A stretch of DNA of 64,000 nucleotides from Chrysopilus asiliformis (lineage: Eukaryota > Arthropoda > Insecta > Diptera > Rhagionidae). The notes beneath the pieces are model-generated. The model was not told the origin of the DNA and made no database searches. It was given only the letters and a program-made list of their open reading frames with translations. A program made the translations under genes and the position numbers. Of this stretch, positions 31,131-44,700 are shown in pieces (positions within the stretch are counted from its first letter, which is position 1; the number at the start of each line of letters is the position of its first letter). The stretch covers positions 11,049,789 to 11,113,788 of the forward strand of contig OZ035962.1 of the NCBI GenBank assembly GCA_964034945.1, given 5' to 3'.

Positions 31131-33507
31131 ATTTAATAAAATCTAATGAATACCTTGGTTTGCTGAGCGAAAAATGAAATATAAAATGCACGTTGAACAA
31201 CAATACAAATATACCAAAATAGTGGGTGTGCATGTATTTTTCGTATACAATATAGATGTGTGTTTATATAAATTTCATATAAATATAATAAAATTTATTT
31301 ATTATGTTTCGTGACTAGTATATGTTCTGCATGTATAATATGGAATAAATAAAATATTATTTATGTAGTTGAAATAATTTTACACAACCCAGTGCAGCAG
31401 CTATCGTGGGGACAACAGTGAATAAACAAAAATGAGAAAGAATCTAATAGAATTTGATCAAAATGTGACCTGTGTTGGTGCATATCTAAATGGAATGTTA
31501 TAAAATTGAAACCAACACAAAATAAAAGTGAGGACGCGAGCAAGAGAGATGGTGGAACAGTTGAAGAAGGAAAACATGGAGAGTCGCGAAAAAGGACAGA
31601 TAGCAAAGGCAGAGAGGACAAACCAGAAAAAAAAATATCGTGAAATATACGATAACTTGGAACAATGCATAAAATACGGTAGTATAAAATACGGTGAGAA
31701 AAGGGCAGCACTATAAATATTGTGCAGTTGGGAGATGAGATGGAAAAATTTCATTTCATTTTCCTCCTTATTTATTTTATTTATTTATAATATTTTTTTT
31801 TGTTTTCCTTGAAAGAATAAGAAATAACTTTGAATCGATAGTAGCGACACACTAGCGAGCGGCGGTCGAATTTACCAGACAATTTAAAATGTTGATTTTC
31901 TTTATTAATGTTCACAACAACACATATTCAACCAACATGTGTATTCGTTTTCGTTTCAATTTTATTTTATTTTTCTTTATTTAATTTTAATTATAATTGT
32001 ACATAGAGGCAGATGCACACATGTGTAAGAGAAGTTCTCGTTCTCTTTTCGCTTTAATTAAAATTTTATTTGGGGTTTTTATTTCCTACAATAAATCAAT
32101 TCCCGCGAAAACGATTTCTGACAGAAAAGGGGTCGTATTGTAGCATAACTGAGAGTTAAAAATTATAATATCTTCAACCAAAAAGGGTAACTCGGGTCAA
32201 AAGCTGAATATCAAATTCAAGGATATTTTGCGATATTAAAATGTTAATTTTATACATTTTGGAAAAGCAGGTACAACAAAATCGTCAAGAGTCAAGGATA
32301 ATAGAAAATTTCTGAAAATTGTACTTAATTAACCAAGAAAATTTTAATTTCACTCCGCAAAAATGTGAATTAATGTCAGGCAGGTAGCACGAAGTTTCAT
32401 TTATACAAGATATCTCGAAAACGGTAAGTGCCAGAAGATAAAAATGTAGATTAGAATCTTTTAAAATTACTAGTCCATAAAGTTTGATGTATTTGTTTAA
32501 ATTAAATTTCTTGTAGATGGTAGTCTTTGAGAAAACCGAAATGTTTTTAGAATGTATTATCTTAGAATGTATTAAATTCTGGAAATTTTATTGATAATCT
32601 TTGTTATTTCAATATGAAAAACCGTTATAATATTATAAAGATGAAGTCCACGTGTTATATAGATCAACTCTAGTAAATTCGCCAAAACTTGATAGAAACA
32701 GTATTTCCTATCAAAACAAATACACTTATAGCATTTTTTTAAAATATTGACTTAGTTTTCCATGGAAAAAATGTAAGTTTTTTGTTACCTAAGAAAAAAA
32801 AACAAAATATCGAATTTTTGACTCTACCAAAAGACGGTGAAAATTGCAACTAGTATAAGTTCGACTTGTTGACATATTTTTTTACGCAACTGAATCTAAT
32901 CAGGCAACATAAACAAAGTTATTTGCGCATTGCGTACTGATTCAAAACATGTTTTGTTTGTATTTTAAGAATTTAATTTAACGAAAATTATTTTGCTAGA
33001 TTTAGGTAATGCAGAATGTTTGATTGTAATTTAATGGTTTTATGGTATATCTGTTGGACTGGGTGTATGATTTCATAAGAACTTCATTTATTTTAAAGCC
33101 AATAATTAATTTTTTTTAAAGCCAATAATTAATTTTTTTTTGATACCTTACTAGTTTTTTGGAATTTATCAACCACTTTATTCTGACTATTTTAATTTTT
33201 ATTTAATTTGCAAGAGTTAGTAGACTTAAAATGTCCATCGAATGCACATCGAATTTTGCAGTATTTTACGTGCTTTTATCCATGTTTTGCATTTATCCGT
33301 AAATATTCATAGTTTTTTTTATGATTTCGAGGTCTATTCAGTGTCACAAAAATCAAGAAATGCGTCGAAAATCTGGAAAATCTTGCACCAGAGCAAATAT
33401 ATATTTAAAAACTATCGTAATTTTGTACACAAATTTTAATTTCTTGGATGTTTTAAAAATCTTAGAAGCCAGAGCGATGGAATTAGTTATGTGAGTTAAT
33501 AAGTGAG
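31131..33507. other. AT-rich DNA; small tandem duplication
   Basis: A 30-bp unit containing AAAGCCAATAATTAATTTT is duplicated in tandem at 33091-33141. The Lys/Glu-rich 62-codon frame at 31528-31716 has no recognised domain. No gene is supported. Confidence 0.45.
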
Positions 33508-33621
33508 TTTCAACTTTATGTACAAACTATTTAAAAGTATTTTGGAGTGCTCCCAAGTAATAAAAAGCCCTTATAGGAGTACTCAAAAGTACTTGTAAGT
33601 AGTTTGTACATGGCGTCGAAA
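33508..33621. repeat. Fold-back repeat, about 114 bp
   Basis: Arms of about 45 bp containing ATGTACAAACTA, AAAAGTA and GAGTRCTCC pair in inverse around about 20 bp of loop. There is no clear target duplication. Probably a decayed MITE. Confidence 0.6.
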
Positions 33622-35314
33622 TCCATGAATCGTGGTTCTTTGCCACTTGCAAAACTAATTTTGACAGATGAAAATATGTTAGTGACTCAGAGTTTGGCAA
33701 CGTTTTGTCTTACAGTCGGGTTTTAATATGAGTAATAAGGTCCAACTTCCAAAGTAGTAACATTTTTGAAAAGTAGATGAACCTTAAAATAATTATTTCT
33801 TTTAAATTTTTTTAGATAACAGCGGCATACAATCCAGAGCTTCAATGAGGTACAAAAATATTTTGTACAACATTTTACACCAAATTAAATTCCGTATTCG
33901 TTGATTATAGTGGTTACATATTAGCAATGCTTAAAACCTTAATTTAAATATCCAATAATTAGTAATATTTTTGAGAAGAGACAAATTTAATCGCAACGTG
34001 TAAGAAATTCATTCTAATGACATAACATTTTTGAAAGTTTTTCGTTTCACTAAACGCCTTTAATCTCATTTATCACTAAATTTACATAAAATTCTTATTC
34101 TAAAGATTTTAAAAAAGTATTTAAAGTATTACACATACGTTAAATGCAAAAGATTTTATCACACGGTTTTCAAAATACGGTAGACACAACAGCGATGGCA
34201 AACAGTTGAATTAGACGCTTTCGCTCCTCACCGTTCACAGTGTATAAAAAAAACTAATTAGTTTTTCGGAATTCCAATTGGAATTTCAACAATCATCCAT
34301 TTTTCTCATTGAATCCAATTGAGCTTAATTAGGCGAGAGTAAGAATCAGCTACATGTCACACATTTGAATTTCAAAATCTTAAACCAGCCAGCAGCATAT
34401 AGAAATTCAAATTCAAACGTCAAAGAGTACACTCAGATTTAATCTCATCAAAAAAAAAGTAAACTTCACTCATAGAAACTACACTGTAGAAGATGGTAAT
34501 TAAAACACACCGCCAAAAGTTCATTAAACCTTTTCGGCAATTTATTCTTTATTCTCATTCAATAATTCATCGCAAATTATACAGAAAGAACCAAATCTTT
34601 TCATTCGTTACATTTGAAATTCACTTAAAAAAAATTAAACGAGCACAGGTAAGATGTATAGAAATTTATGTAATTTCCTCTTGAATTCAATTTATTCAAT
34701 ATTCGTTTAGTTAAAATTGCAATAAATTTTTATTAACATATAGATAATCAACAATTAACATTTTTTTTTTTTAAAAACTCGACACATTAGTACTTTATCA
34801 ATCATTTGGGAAACAAATATTACTAACAACAAATCTACAAACAAAAAACGGAAAAACTTCGAAATATTTCACGGGATAAAAGAAGAGTATCTTGTCTCGC
34901 TTTCGTCCTCGAAGAATCGCGATTACAGAATGAAAAAGTTTTTCGTGTATAGTGATTTTAGCCTTTTTAGAGAGAGAGTGAGAACACGAAAAACAACAAA
35001 CTATATTCCGAAAACATAGGTTGAGTTGAGAGTACTAACGTTTATACTACTACAGAGGAGCTGACAGAAGATGAAAAATTCGTTTCGTATGAGAAAAACA
35101 GGAAAGAAATAAAATGAGAACAGCAACATTCAACAACAGCACAGCAGTATAAAACATTCAATCCAAGAATATTTAGTGCTACACGATTCGTCTGTACCCC
35201 AAGTGTACATAAAAATTCATATGAAAAACATCAACCAAACTCTCCCCAAAAGCTACCAACACTATGTTGAACTCGCTCGTAAAATACGATAGTATTGGGG
35301 TGATATCTTTTCTA
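33622..35314. other. AT-rich DNA, no gene seen
   Basis: No domain-bearing frame and no bounded repeat. GC-richer short patches near 34900-35000 carry no recognisable signal. Confidence 0.45.
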
Positions 35315-35316
35315 TA

Positions 35317-36497
35317 GGGTGTTTAAAAATGACTTCAAGGTACTTCAAAAGCAAAATCGTGGTATTTTGAATGACATTTTTGTACAAAGAGGTGTTTAAT
35401 GTCCAAAAATCCATTGAACATTAGAAGTAAGTCTTGCCTGAAGAGCATACCTACTTAAAATAATTAATGCTGTTATTCAGAACACCCTCTCATCAGAATT
35501 TTTAAGAAAAACACTATTCTCAATACAAGGTTTTTGTATCAAGTTTGCGTAATATAAAAAAAATCTATCCTAATACGTTTAGTTTCAGTGGTAAGTGGAA
35601 GGACTCTGGCAGTGTCAATCTTCATAGAAAAAATCCGGAAAAAGTGTAACGAATGAAGGCACAAAAATTCAGGTGTGGCTAAAAGAGGGTTTCCAGACAT
35701 CCTGATTTCAAGGCGATTGTTTCGGCGTCCCCAAAAGTGTTTTCGGTATCACAAAGATAGCACTTTATTTAGAGTGTTTGAGCATGATGACTAGGGACCG
35801 GATTATATGCAACTTAAAAGTGCTGATATATGGATGCAAATATGGGGAAAAAAAGTCAAAAATATGCACGAAAATCGCAAAAAAAGGCAAAAATATGCAA
35901 CTAATATGTTCGAAATATAAGTGATATTATTTAAAAAAAAAAGAAATTTCAATTCAAAAGTCATTATAGGTATGTATTTTATTTACAATGAAATTATTTT
36001 CACGTGATGTGATTGAAATATGTATAAAATCTTAAAAAATGTCGAAATATGCAAATACATATGCAAATATGCATTTGTATGTAATCCAGTCCCTAATGAT
36101 GACAGTTGTATCTTTGATGTTTTCAATTTTGATTCAAATGTGTTTTTGTGCTATTATTTAGAGGTTTGTCGATTTTTCTAATCTGTAGTTATGTTTGATA
36201 ATGTTTATACCAAACACAAAATGCTTATCAGAAAAATCTACGGTCCAAATGCAGAAAAAGGAAATCAAATCCAAAAGGTTTTTTTTTCAGGAAACACTGT
36301 TGACGTTATCACAAAAAATGTCCTGATTTTTTATCGTCACAATCTGGCAACTCTAGGCTAGAAGCAAAAATGGCATGAAAACATCGGCTGCAGACTGAAA
36401 TGACATAAAAAGTTAAAAGAAAAAGTTTTTGTTGACTGGAAACACGTTTTGAAAACTAAGTTTCAAAGCCAACCGTAATACCTCTTTTTAAACACCC
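35317..36497. mobile_element. TA-flanked element hosting a nested hAT MITE
   Basis: GGGTGTTTAAAAA at 35317 is exactly inverted at 36485-36497. TA flanks both sides (35315-35316, 36498-36499). Minus the nested 304-bp element and its 8-bp duplication it would be about 869 bp. The 13-bp ends are short, so the call is moderate. No transposase motif could be read inside. TA flanks suggest the Tc1/mariner group. Confidence 0.5.
35792..36095. mobile_element. hAT-like MITE, 304 bp, 8-bp target duplication
   Basis: The left end TAGGGACCGGATTATATGCA and the inverted right end TAGGGACTGGATTACATACA match at 17 of 20. ATGATGAC is exactly duplicated on both flanks (35784-35791, 36096-36103), the 8-bp duplication of hAT elements. 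The interior is very AT-rich and repeats ATGCAAATATG-like words. Non-coding; it needs a transposase from elsewhere. Confidence 0.85.
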
Positions 36498-36499
36498 TA

Positions 36500-37679
36500 T
36501 GCTTAATTCAAACGGAAACGCCGTTGCGACCAATGAAGGGGGTTTTGATAAAAGGGCGATGGATTCCTCTGCACAGCGCACACATGTGTGAATTTGACTT
36601 AATGTTGAAATATTACTTAGCTTTCATGCTAAAAGACGCTAGACGCTGAGTTAAAAGCACAGCATAGCGCAAAATTTTGACAGTACGATGTGTAGTTTTC
36701 GCGATAAAGCACATTGTATACAGTACTAGTAAGCGTTTATGAACCGACCTCCTCGGTGAATGCGAGTACATCGAACCGAAAATTGGAGAGAATTTTCTCC
36801 AGACACACCAAATTCACACGATTTTCTAGGGAGGCCTGCCACACTCTCGAGAAATTTAAATAATTTGCCCAAGCATATAACACATACTATAAAGCCGTAT
36901 CTTAGATGTATTCGAGTTAAAGAAAGCTTATATGTACTCCATTCGGCTCCCCTATTTACACTTAAAGCTGATGATTTTTAAAACATAGACTTGTGTTGAG
37001 CTTTGCTATCAAATTTAAAACAGTTCGCTGCTTTCTACCGTAGCGAAAATCTATTTTACTCATGAAATTTAATAAAATTCCGTGAATGTAGTTAACAGCC
37101 GGCAAAAGTTTTCAAGCTTCATCGTCATATTGTCATTGAACCACACACCAAATATCAAGTATTTCGTGTGAATGTGTGTGGGTAGTTGATACTAGTAGTA
37201 GTGGTAAATTCTGGAGTCTATGCCCTCTTGGGTAGTTTTTTTTTCCTTTACCATTTCGTGTGTTCTTTTTATTCCCCAAAACAAAAAAAAGTATATTACA
37301 AAAGGTATGCAGTGGTACCGCATGTAGACGAAATTAATACCGGGTATAGAAAATCCCGTCGAAAGCAAAGCTTCGTTCCTCACAAACACACGCTTGGGAA
37401 AGAGGACAAGCACACAAAAGCCCAGACGGTTTGCAAGTTAATTAGACTTAGAATGAGAACACGGGGGACTTCCAGATAAATCCAAAATAATTTTCTGCTT
37501 AATTTGTGATTCTCCCATTTTCCATGTTTTAATTTTCAGAAAGCATAACCTTTAATATGGGTTATTTTCGTCAAGAAGGCGACAATTTCAATAATTTCTA
37601 GTTTATGAACAATTCACGAATTTCAATTTCGTTAATATTTTCTTTAGACATCATTGGAGTAAAGACATTTTTAAAGATA
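36500..37679. other. AT-rich to mixed DNA, no gene supported
   Basis: GC-richer stretch at 36700-36970 and 37180-37480 with short frames on both strands. None shows a known domain or convincing splice pattern. Confidence 0.4.
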
Positions 37680-38194
37680 CAGCAATTCCCGGATAACTGC
37701 TTCTCGGATAATTGCACAACCCTTTTAAGTGCAACTGCAATTCGAACCCCTGGGGATTTTCAAGAATTCCATACAACAGTTATCGCTTAACTGCAATCCG
37801 CTTAAGAGCATAACTCTTATTACTGCACAAAAAATAGTCTTCAATTAAGTTTTTCTATCATATATTTTCCCTCGGATAAGTGCACAAGTGCTTTTTTCTT
37901 TTAATTTTTAATACTTTATTTTGCCATATTTTCTTGATCGTGTGTATGTGTCTTAATACCTCCTGAAAAGAATAGAAATCAGTGCAATTATATTGTGATC
38001 TCACAGTCCTAGAAAGTAAACGCACAAATTTTTGCAATTAGGGACCCTGATAAGTGCACAATTTCGTGCAGTAAAAAGGGTCCCGCAACATTGCACAACT
38101 TTTATTGTTAAAGGAGTATCGGATAAGCGTAAACCCTCGTAACTGCACAAGAAATCCTGGATTTTTCCCATGTGCAGTTATACGGGGAATACTG
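37680..38194. mobile_element. pogo/Tigger-like MITE, 515 bp
   Basis: The left end CAGCAATTCCCGGATAACTG and the inverted right end CAGTATTCCCCGTATAACTG match at 16 of 20. TA flanks both sides (37678-37679, 38195-38196). CAG-start, TA-flanked ends with GATAACTGC resemble the pogo family. At least six internal copies of words like GGATAAnTGCACAA or its inverse are subterminal repeats, possibly binding sites for a CENP-B-like transposase. No coding capacity. Confidence 0.7.
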
Positions 38195-38727
38195 TATATC
38201 CGGCGGTCGAGGCGCCGGTTAATTTGAGGTGTAGGAAGTCCTCTTTTAACCAAAGAAATGTACTAAGGGGTGTGGGCTGGTTTATTTAGCTTTGTTGCTA
38301 AAAAAAACCTACGCCGCAGGGAAAAAAAATTAGACAGTGCCGCCCCAAAAACATGACATCCTAGGCGCACGCATTTATACTAAATATTTAAGAGCACTAA
38401 ATAAAAATTTGATCATGGTGTAAAGTCGCTGGTTTAAATTTGTTGTAATTACATCAAATTTACATTCGTTTAGAAGCGTCTTTGGCTCAAAATAAGGAAT
38501 AATAGTGGGTTTGTGCTTATTTCAACAGTTTTAATATTAAAACAACTAATCACTAACTTGTTTATTTGCAATTTATTGCATAGCCTACGACAAAAGGAGT
38601 TTTGCTTACGACAAGTGAACCTTTTCCTATCCACAAGCGGCTTAAATAACAGAGGGCTTAAGCAAAATCAGTGAATATAGAGCGTTCAGTGTTGAAGGTA
38701 TGGCGATTATGAATCCTGCTGTTAATT

Positions 38728-38985
38728 CATGCAGAGAAAAAAATTGTAAATCTAACTATTTTATACTGGGGAATTACAAATAGTTGATTTCAATTATAAA
38801 ATAGTTAATTTCAATTACAAAAATTGTGAATTTAACCACGAAATAGTAAAGTTTACTACTATGAAGTTAAATTTATTATAAAAATAGTCGATTTTGACTA
38901 TTTTTGTAAATGAAATTAACTATTTTAGTTATAGTACCGATTTTTCATTATAAAATAGTCAAATTTACTAACTTTTCTCTGCGTG
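38728..38985. mobile_element. Inverted-repeat MITE with GCAGAGAAAA ends
   Basis: The left end CATGCAGAGAAAA and the inverted right end CACGCAGAGAAAA match, and TAACTATTTTATA-like words follow on both sides. The interior is a chain of TAAAATAGT and TTTACTA words in both orientations. No target duplication could be recognised. Confidence 0.5.
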
Positions 38986-41150
38986 TGGACTGCAATGCCG
39001 TACAAATGCTGTAGTTTTTAATCACAGTCTGCCATTCATCTAAAACCGGAGGTTAAGAAAAATTGGGGCAAAATTTCGTTTTTATTTAGACTAGAGCCAA
39101 AATGCGCTACTACGCCATTGAAGTTAACCCCTAGGTAGATGCGAGATATTACCGCATCAAATTCCTTTTAATCAGCTTGACGGTTGAATGTTGTTGACAT
39201 TTGAATTTGATGTTTTTCCTTATCACTAATTGGTAAATACATATGAATGTATCTTTTATGCGGGTAATTTAAAATTTTTTTAATAGAATTATTTTTTATA
39301 GGAGTTTTTTTTATTTTATTTTGATTTATTGGATGTGTTTAATATACCTAATATATTTTGTGTGTGTAAATTATGGATAAAATATATAAAACGAATATGA
39401 AAATAAATATTGTACATTTACTATGTGGTGTTTTACAAATTTCATTAATGGTTATTGACTGTATATAACAAGGGGTGTTTTTGAAAGAATCATATTTGAT
39501 TTCAACCGATAACAAAAAAGTTTTAAATTACTATAAATACACTGACATGTGGCAATTCTACAGGCAAACAAACTACAGATGCTTGATGGACCAGAATAAC
39601 AACATTATTGTAAACAGGATAGAAAAACAGGTTTCGTATCTAACAAAAATGTTTTTGGAAATTAAAAAAAAAAAATTCTAATCGTGATCGTGAAATAAAC
39701 AGAAGTCGCACCTGTTCAAACTTCTGCTGCCCAAGAAGTACCCAGACGAAGTCTTTAAAAAAAAATCAGTCATTGACTTTGATCCTTCTCAGCATACCTT
39801 TTAAAACACATCTAAAACCTAAAGGTGGCTAGCTGCGTATGAGTGTTGACCTTCATATTCCATAGAACTGCACTTGCCGTTGCATTCAATTAGACTGTTT
39901 TCAAGGAGCCGTGAATTGGTAACACTGTAAAACATTAAGAAGAATAAACAATAAAAATCCTCTGGAACCCTTCGAATACAAACACATTCACTTTTTATAT
40001 GGAATATCCCTCGACGGAGATATTCGAATACACGCCGATCGCTGATGTATTTAAAATCTGCAGGTTCCCTTTTTATATATGCTGCTCTTGCATGTATTCC
40101 TTTGGGTTTCCTTTTTCCCCGGGATTCGCTTCTTTCACCCTTTTCGACTAGGGGTTGAAAACAGCTTAAGGCCATTTCTCTGTCGTTTCGCCCTCTTGTT
40201 AGCCCCTGAACTAAGCTTAGACGTGTTCTTCTTCTATGAATCTAGAGTTTCGTGAGAATGCAATTGTTATACTCTGATATACATAGGTTTTTTTATGCTG
40301 GGAATTTCGTCTGCACCTGCACAAGTTCAACGCATACACACAAAGAAATTGAATAAACTAACAAAGAAGAAACTAATTTTAGGATATTCATCTATCTCTT
40401 TTTAACAGAAATTGGTTTTATTATTAAAATGAATTTTCTTTTAACCCCATTTGATATTTATGTTTTTTTTCTTAGCCCTTAATACGGACAAACGATGGCA
40501 AAAGAGGGGAGAAAAGAGACAGACGCAGAAAAAAACCCGAGATATTTAAATCGAAATGACCTCTGCAGGCAAGGAACTGGTCTTAAGATTAGTAAAGTAT
40601 GCATGACGAAGAAAGGGGAGGATTCGTCTATCCCTAAACATAGTCCGTATATTATATGCACGATTCTTATGTCCAATTCATTTATATAAATTACAAACAT
40701 TCTTTAATATTATCGGTATACACAGGCGTAATAAGACTTGGTTGTTTTCTTATCATTATTATTATTTGGTTTAAGGGTATCATTAAAAGTTGATTTTATT
40801 AAGACAAATGACTATAACCTGTCATTTGAAGAACATCACCGTTCATTTTGTTGAATTTTTTTTTTGTTACCTTTTTTGTATCTATTAATTGTATATCAAA
40901 GTAAATAATGATTCAAATTCGATATTTTGTATTAGGTAATAATTTTCGCTTCTATGTGCCCTTAGCAAATAGATAAAACGAATGTCTTAAAATTTCTTCA
41001 ATTCAAAAAACTTAAATGTATGTTGGATGTATTTGAATATTTAATTTTAATAAACGCTCTTTTACTAATAAAAAGTGGAGGTAGAAGATAAATTATTTCA
41101 TACCAAATGGTTTCACGAGGAAAATCCTATTTTATGGTGATAGCACAATT
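38986..41150. other. AT-rich DNA, no gene supported
   Basis: The 118-codon minus frame at 39819-40175 and the 73- and 64-codon frames at 40479-40700 lack domains, and I cannot support them as genes. A mixed-composition patch at 39700-40250 is unexplained. Confidence 0.4.
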
Positions 41151-41553
41151 AAAAACATAAGAAAAACTTTTTTTTTTAGAAAAAAGTTCTCCATTTGTAT
41201 GGGAGAGGAGGAGGGGGGGGGGGGGATTTTGATGTTTGGATGAGTTATAGAATCCTATTCTAAACACATTTTACCTTTAGAAATTTTTCAATCCCACTCA
41301 ACATTTTCGAGAAAATTGTAAAAAAATCTATTTCGTTTGTATGGGGGAGGGAATAAGGAATGGATCGATTTTGCTTGGCTTAGCCATTTACGAGAAACGC
41401 AACTGTCAAAATTTCAAGTCTCTAGCTCAACACTTGCGATAGTTATGGTGTTTACGACCGAACGGACGGACAAGACAGACGGACAAGACAGACGGAGAGA
41501 CAGACAGACAGACGGACAGACGGACACAGACAGACAGACAGACAGATAGATAA

Positions 41554-41607
<54 letters not shown>

Positions 41608-41757
41608 GGACAGATAGACAGACGGACGGACAGCCAGACAGGTAGACGGACATGCGGCAATCAAAATCTTTTGTCATCCCTAGTTAATTTGTGTGTGCGA
41701 TGATTGGTTTGATGCGTTACAAACGGTATGATACATCTAATATACAGTATAAAAAGT
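41151..41757 (+). mobile_element. mini-me-like element, family B, copy 1
   Basis: Starts AAAACATAAGAAAAAC, contains CATTTGTATGGGAGAGG twice (an internal repetition of the element), a very long GACR tract, GCGTTACAAACGG and a TA-rich end before TATAAAAAG. The same layout is seen at 48787-49504 and, inverted, at 55072-55735. Non-coding. Confidence 0.7.
41458..41655. repeat. (GACR)n microsatellite, about 200 bp
   Basis: About 48 GACA, GACG or GATA units with few interruptions. Three overlapping minus-strand frames of repeated Cys-Leu-Ser-Val are simply this repeat read backwards. Confidence 0.95.
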
Positions 41758-44700
41758 TTAATTGTATTCATACATCTCTATGTGACAATACGATGGTTTT
41801 TTTTTAAATATTGCAACCTAAAAACGCGTGTTTAACACAAAAATACCAGACCTTGGTTAAGTTTGATTGCATAGCATGTAGTGTTGTAATATCAGTTGAT
41901 AGTATTTGAATTTGCCTAACCGAGTTTTAATGAATCAGCAGAAATAATTTATTTAGGTTATTTAATTAAAAATGAATTACTTCTGTCAAGCAATGAATTA
42001 AAATGACGTAATATTGATCGACCCCGAAATAAATTAATTTTTTCGATTTCTCTTTTTGACGTCTTTTCCCCTTTCGGAAATAAATAAAAGAAAAAGATTT
42101 TTTTTCCATGGCATTCGTTCTTATTTTACATTATCCCATAAATTGATCGTTGCATGCGAATTACGTCACTTGAATAAAATCGATGACTCAGTTTAATTCA
42201 AGCAAATCGACCAAATTTAAACTGAACTGAACACCCTCTCCGTAATATCCTGCCTTGTATGAAATTGTGTTCACCATCTTTGGCTATAAATTCTTCTTAT
42301 ATCCTTCCGAAGGAGGGTGGTTGGGTGTTGAACTCCGCGCCTCCGTGGCTGAGGAAAGGAAAAGCACTAAAGACGCCAAATCGAGGAGAAATTGTGAAAA
42401 TGGAAAAATTCCATCAACTTATCCGTACCATTCCATTCAACTTTCTCTAAGAAAATTTATTTCTTCCTCTGACAAAACTTTAAAAACAAAATCGATAAGT
42501 TTTATATTTTTTTTTCTGTTCGTTTTCAGCTTTTCATCCCATTTTTCTTTAACACATCACCCTCGGAATAGAATTTATTATCCACACTAAGCAATGTTGT
42601 GGTTTTGTTAACAAAAAAAATATTAACTAATAATAAAAAATCAGGCTGAAAAAACTAAAACTAATAAGAAACAAAAAAGCGTTAAATATAATTTTCTTCT
42701 CTTGAATGCTGCCCTCTGATTTGTTCCTTGTTCGTTCACGACTCAATAGATTGTTTCTTTTTTAATTTTAGTTTTTTCAGGTTTTTTTTTCAGCCGAGTA
42801 TTTTATTTTTTTAATCAACATTTTTTATTTCAATTATTTTAATTTTTATCGTAATTTTTTAATTAATATTCAACTTTTTACTTATTTTTTTACTCCAAAC
42901 AATATTTTCTAACTGCCCCACAAGATTCGAACCCCCTCTCTAGCTATCTCCTAAACTACTAAATGGATTTTGATACACTTTTTAATGTTGGTTAGGGCGG
43001 TGAATTTCAAATGTGGCCCTTTCGGCACCTAGTCTTGAAAACCGAAAATTTCGAGAAAGATTCTCGAAGTTTTCGGTTTTCTTTTGTAACAAGCTACTTT
43101 TATACTTTTTCTACAAACTAACCATTTGCTTGATGTCTCCTATAAACTCACCTTCGCTTGATATCCCCTGCAAATTATATTCAACACGATTCTAAATTGA
43201 ATTGAATTACATTTAACCTCAAAAAACTTTTGCGTTTAATTTTTTTAAATAGCATAATCCGATGTTTACCTCATTATGGTGCTTCTTAAGTAGTAGCAAA
43301 ACTTTGGAAACAAAAGTTCAGGTTAAAAGCTAAGGACTTTGATCCATGCGGCTAGACTTCCGGGATAAAAAAAAACACGCGACACATCCTTAACCCTTTT
43401 GTAAACGGACTCTCTCTTCTCAATGAAATAAAACCGGTCAACATTTTTTTTTCTAGTCTTTGTCGTACCTTCACCCTTAGCAACCAAATGCCTCTACGCT
43501 CATTCGTATCTGTTTTTGTATGGCCCTGTGTGCTAATTCGGCAGTGATGTTTTCCTACTTCCAGTATTTTGACTTTTTCTCTGTCTTGGGTCTGGGTTTT
43601 TTTGTGCAGCGCTATGGATTCCCGAAGGAAAGAAACGAAACGTTGAGGCAGGAAAGGATTCACAAAGTTGTAGAATTTGCCTTTGAATCTGACGACAACA
43701 AAAACTGATGGGAGAAAGGATAAAAATAGAAATAGATCCTTATGTTGTTAGATTGGCTTTTTTTTATTCTTTGTAATTTGTTGTTGTGGGAAATATCCTT
43801 TTTGTCTGCCAGCCATGACGCCGGTATTTTTGCGTAAAATTGTAGTCACGTGTTTTTTCAACTTTCCGACAGATTTGCCGCCCGTTTTGAATGCCAAAAG
43901 GTTCCGGGGGTCTAATTCTTCCTTACTTTTCAGTTGTTTAGCTACCACCGACCGTTGCTATTTCGAATATGGAAAAAAATCCAGGCATATTGGGGAAAAC
44001 AGAGAGAAAACTGATGTTTGCATGAATGAAATTTTTTGTTTTGAATGAATTTATTTCCGTTGTACCTTTTATTTGTTCAATCCGTGGATTTTGTGGGCTG
44101 TTGGGGCGAAAACATGGCATACCGAAAGAGGCTTGTTACGAACTACAATCTATTGGTGATTCCCCAGTGGTCATTTCATATCGCTCTTGTCCAACTATCT
44201 ACTATGTATTTCTATGATATTTGACTGAGCCAAATGCTTTTTTTGTACGAGGTTATTTGGGCATGTGAAAGGAAAAGTGAAAACTCCCATATTATTGTCA
44301 AGGTTGCAACATAAACAGGTGAATAATATTCATGGAATTTAACAAAAATGCGCATTTTTTTCCTTTTTCAATGTTTTAAATACTACTACACTATTCGTAA
44401 AACGAAAAACGTTTACGTTTTTCTGAAAATCTTGATAATGTTTGAAACAATAATTATCAGGTTTCTTCCACAGCCGTTTTAAGATGGCTTAATTTTTCTT
44501 TGAAACAAAAAAATTAAAACCAAAATTCGTTTAAGCTTAATTTTACTTCCGAAATGTGTCTTTTTTACCTCTTTTTAGACTACATCGTTTGGGTCGACTA
44601 CCTCAAATTAGAGCTTTAAAAAAAATTAAAAAAAAAAATTATGAAAAGCTTTATTTAAAAAATGTTCTGAAAAAAAAAATCGGGCGTTGTGTATATAATA

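Noticed and set aside
31528..31716. Lys/Glu-rich frame that could be a coiled coil
   Set aside because: Too short, no partner exon, and a chance frame on the other strand is longer.
39819..40175. 118-codon minus frame
   Set aside because: No recognisable motif, no splice or conservation evidence; long AT-rich windows yield such frames by chance.
41414..41677. Three Cys/Leu/Ser/Val-rich frames resembling a cysteine-rich protein
   Set aside because: They are the (GACR)n microsatellite translated on the minus strand.
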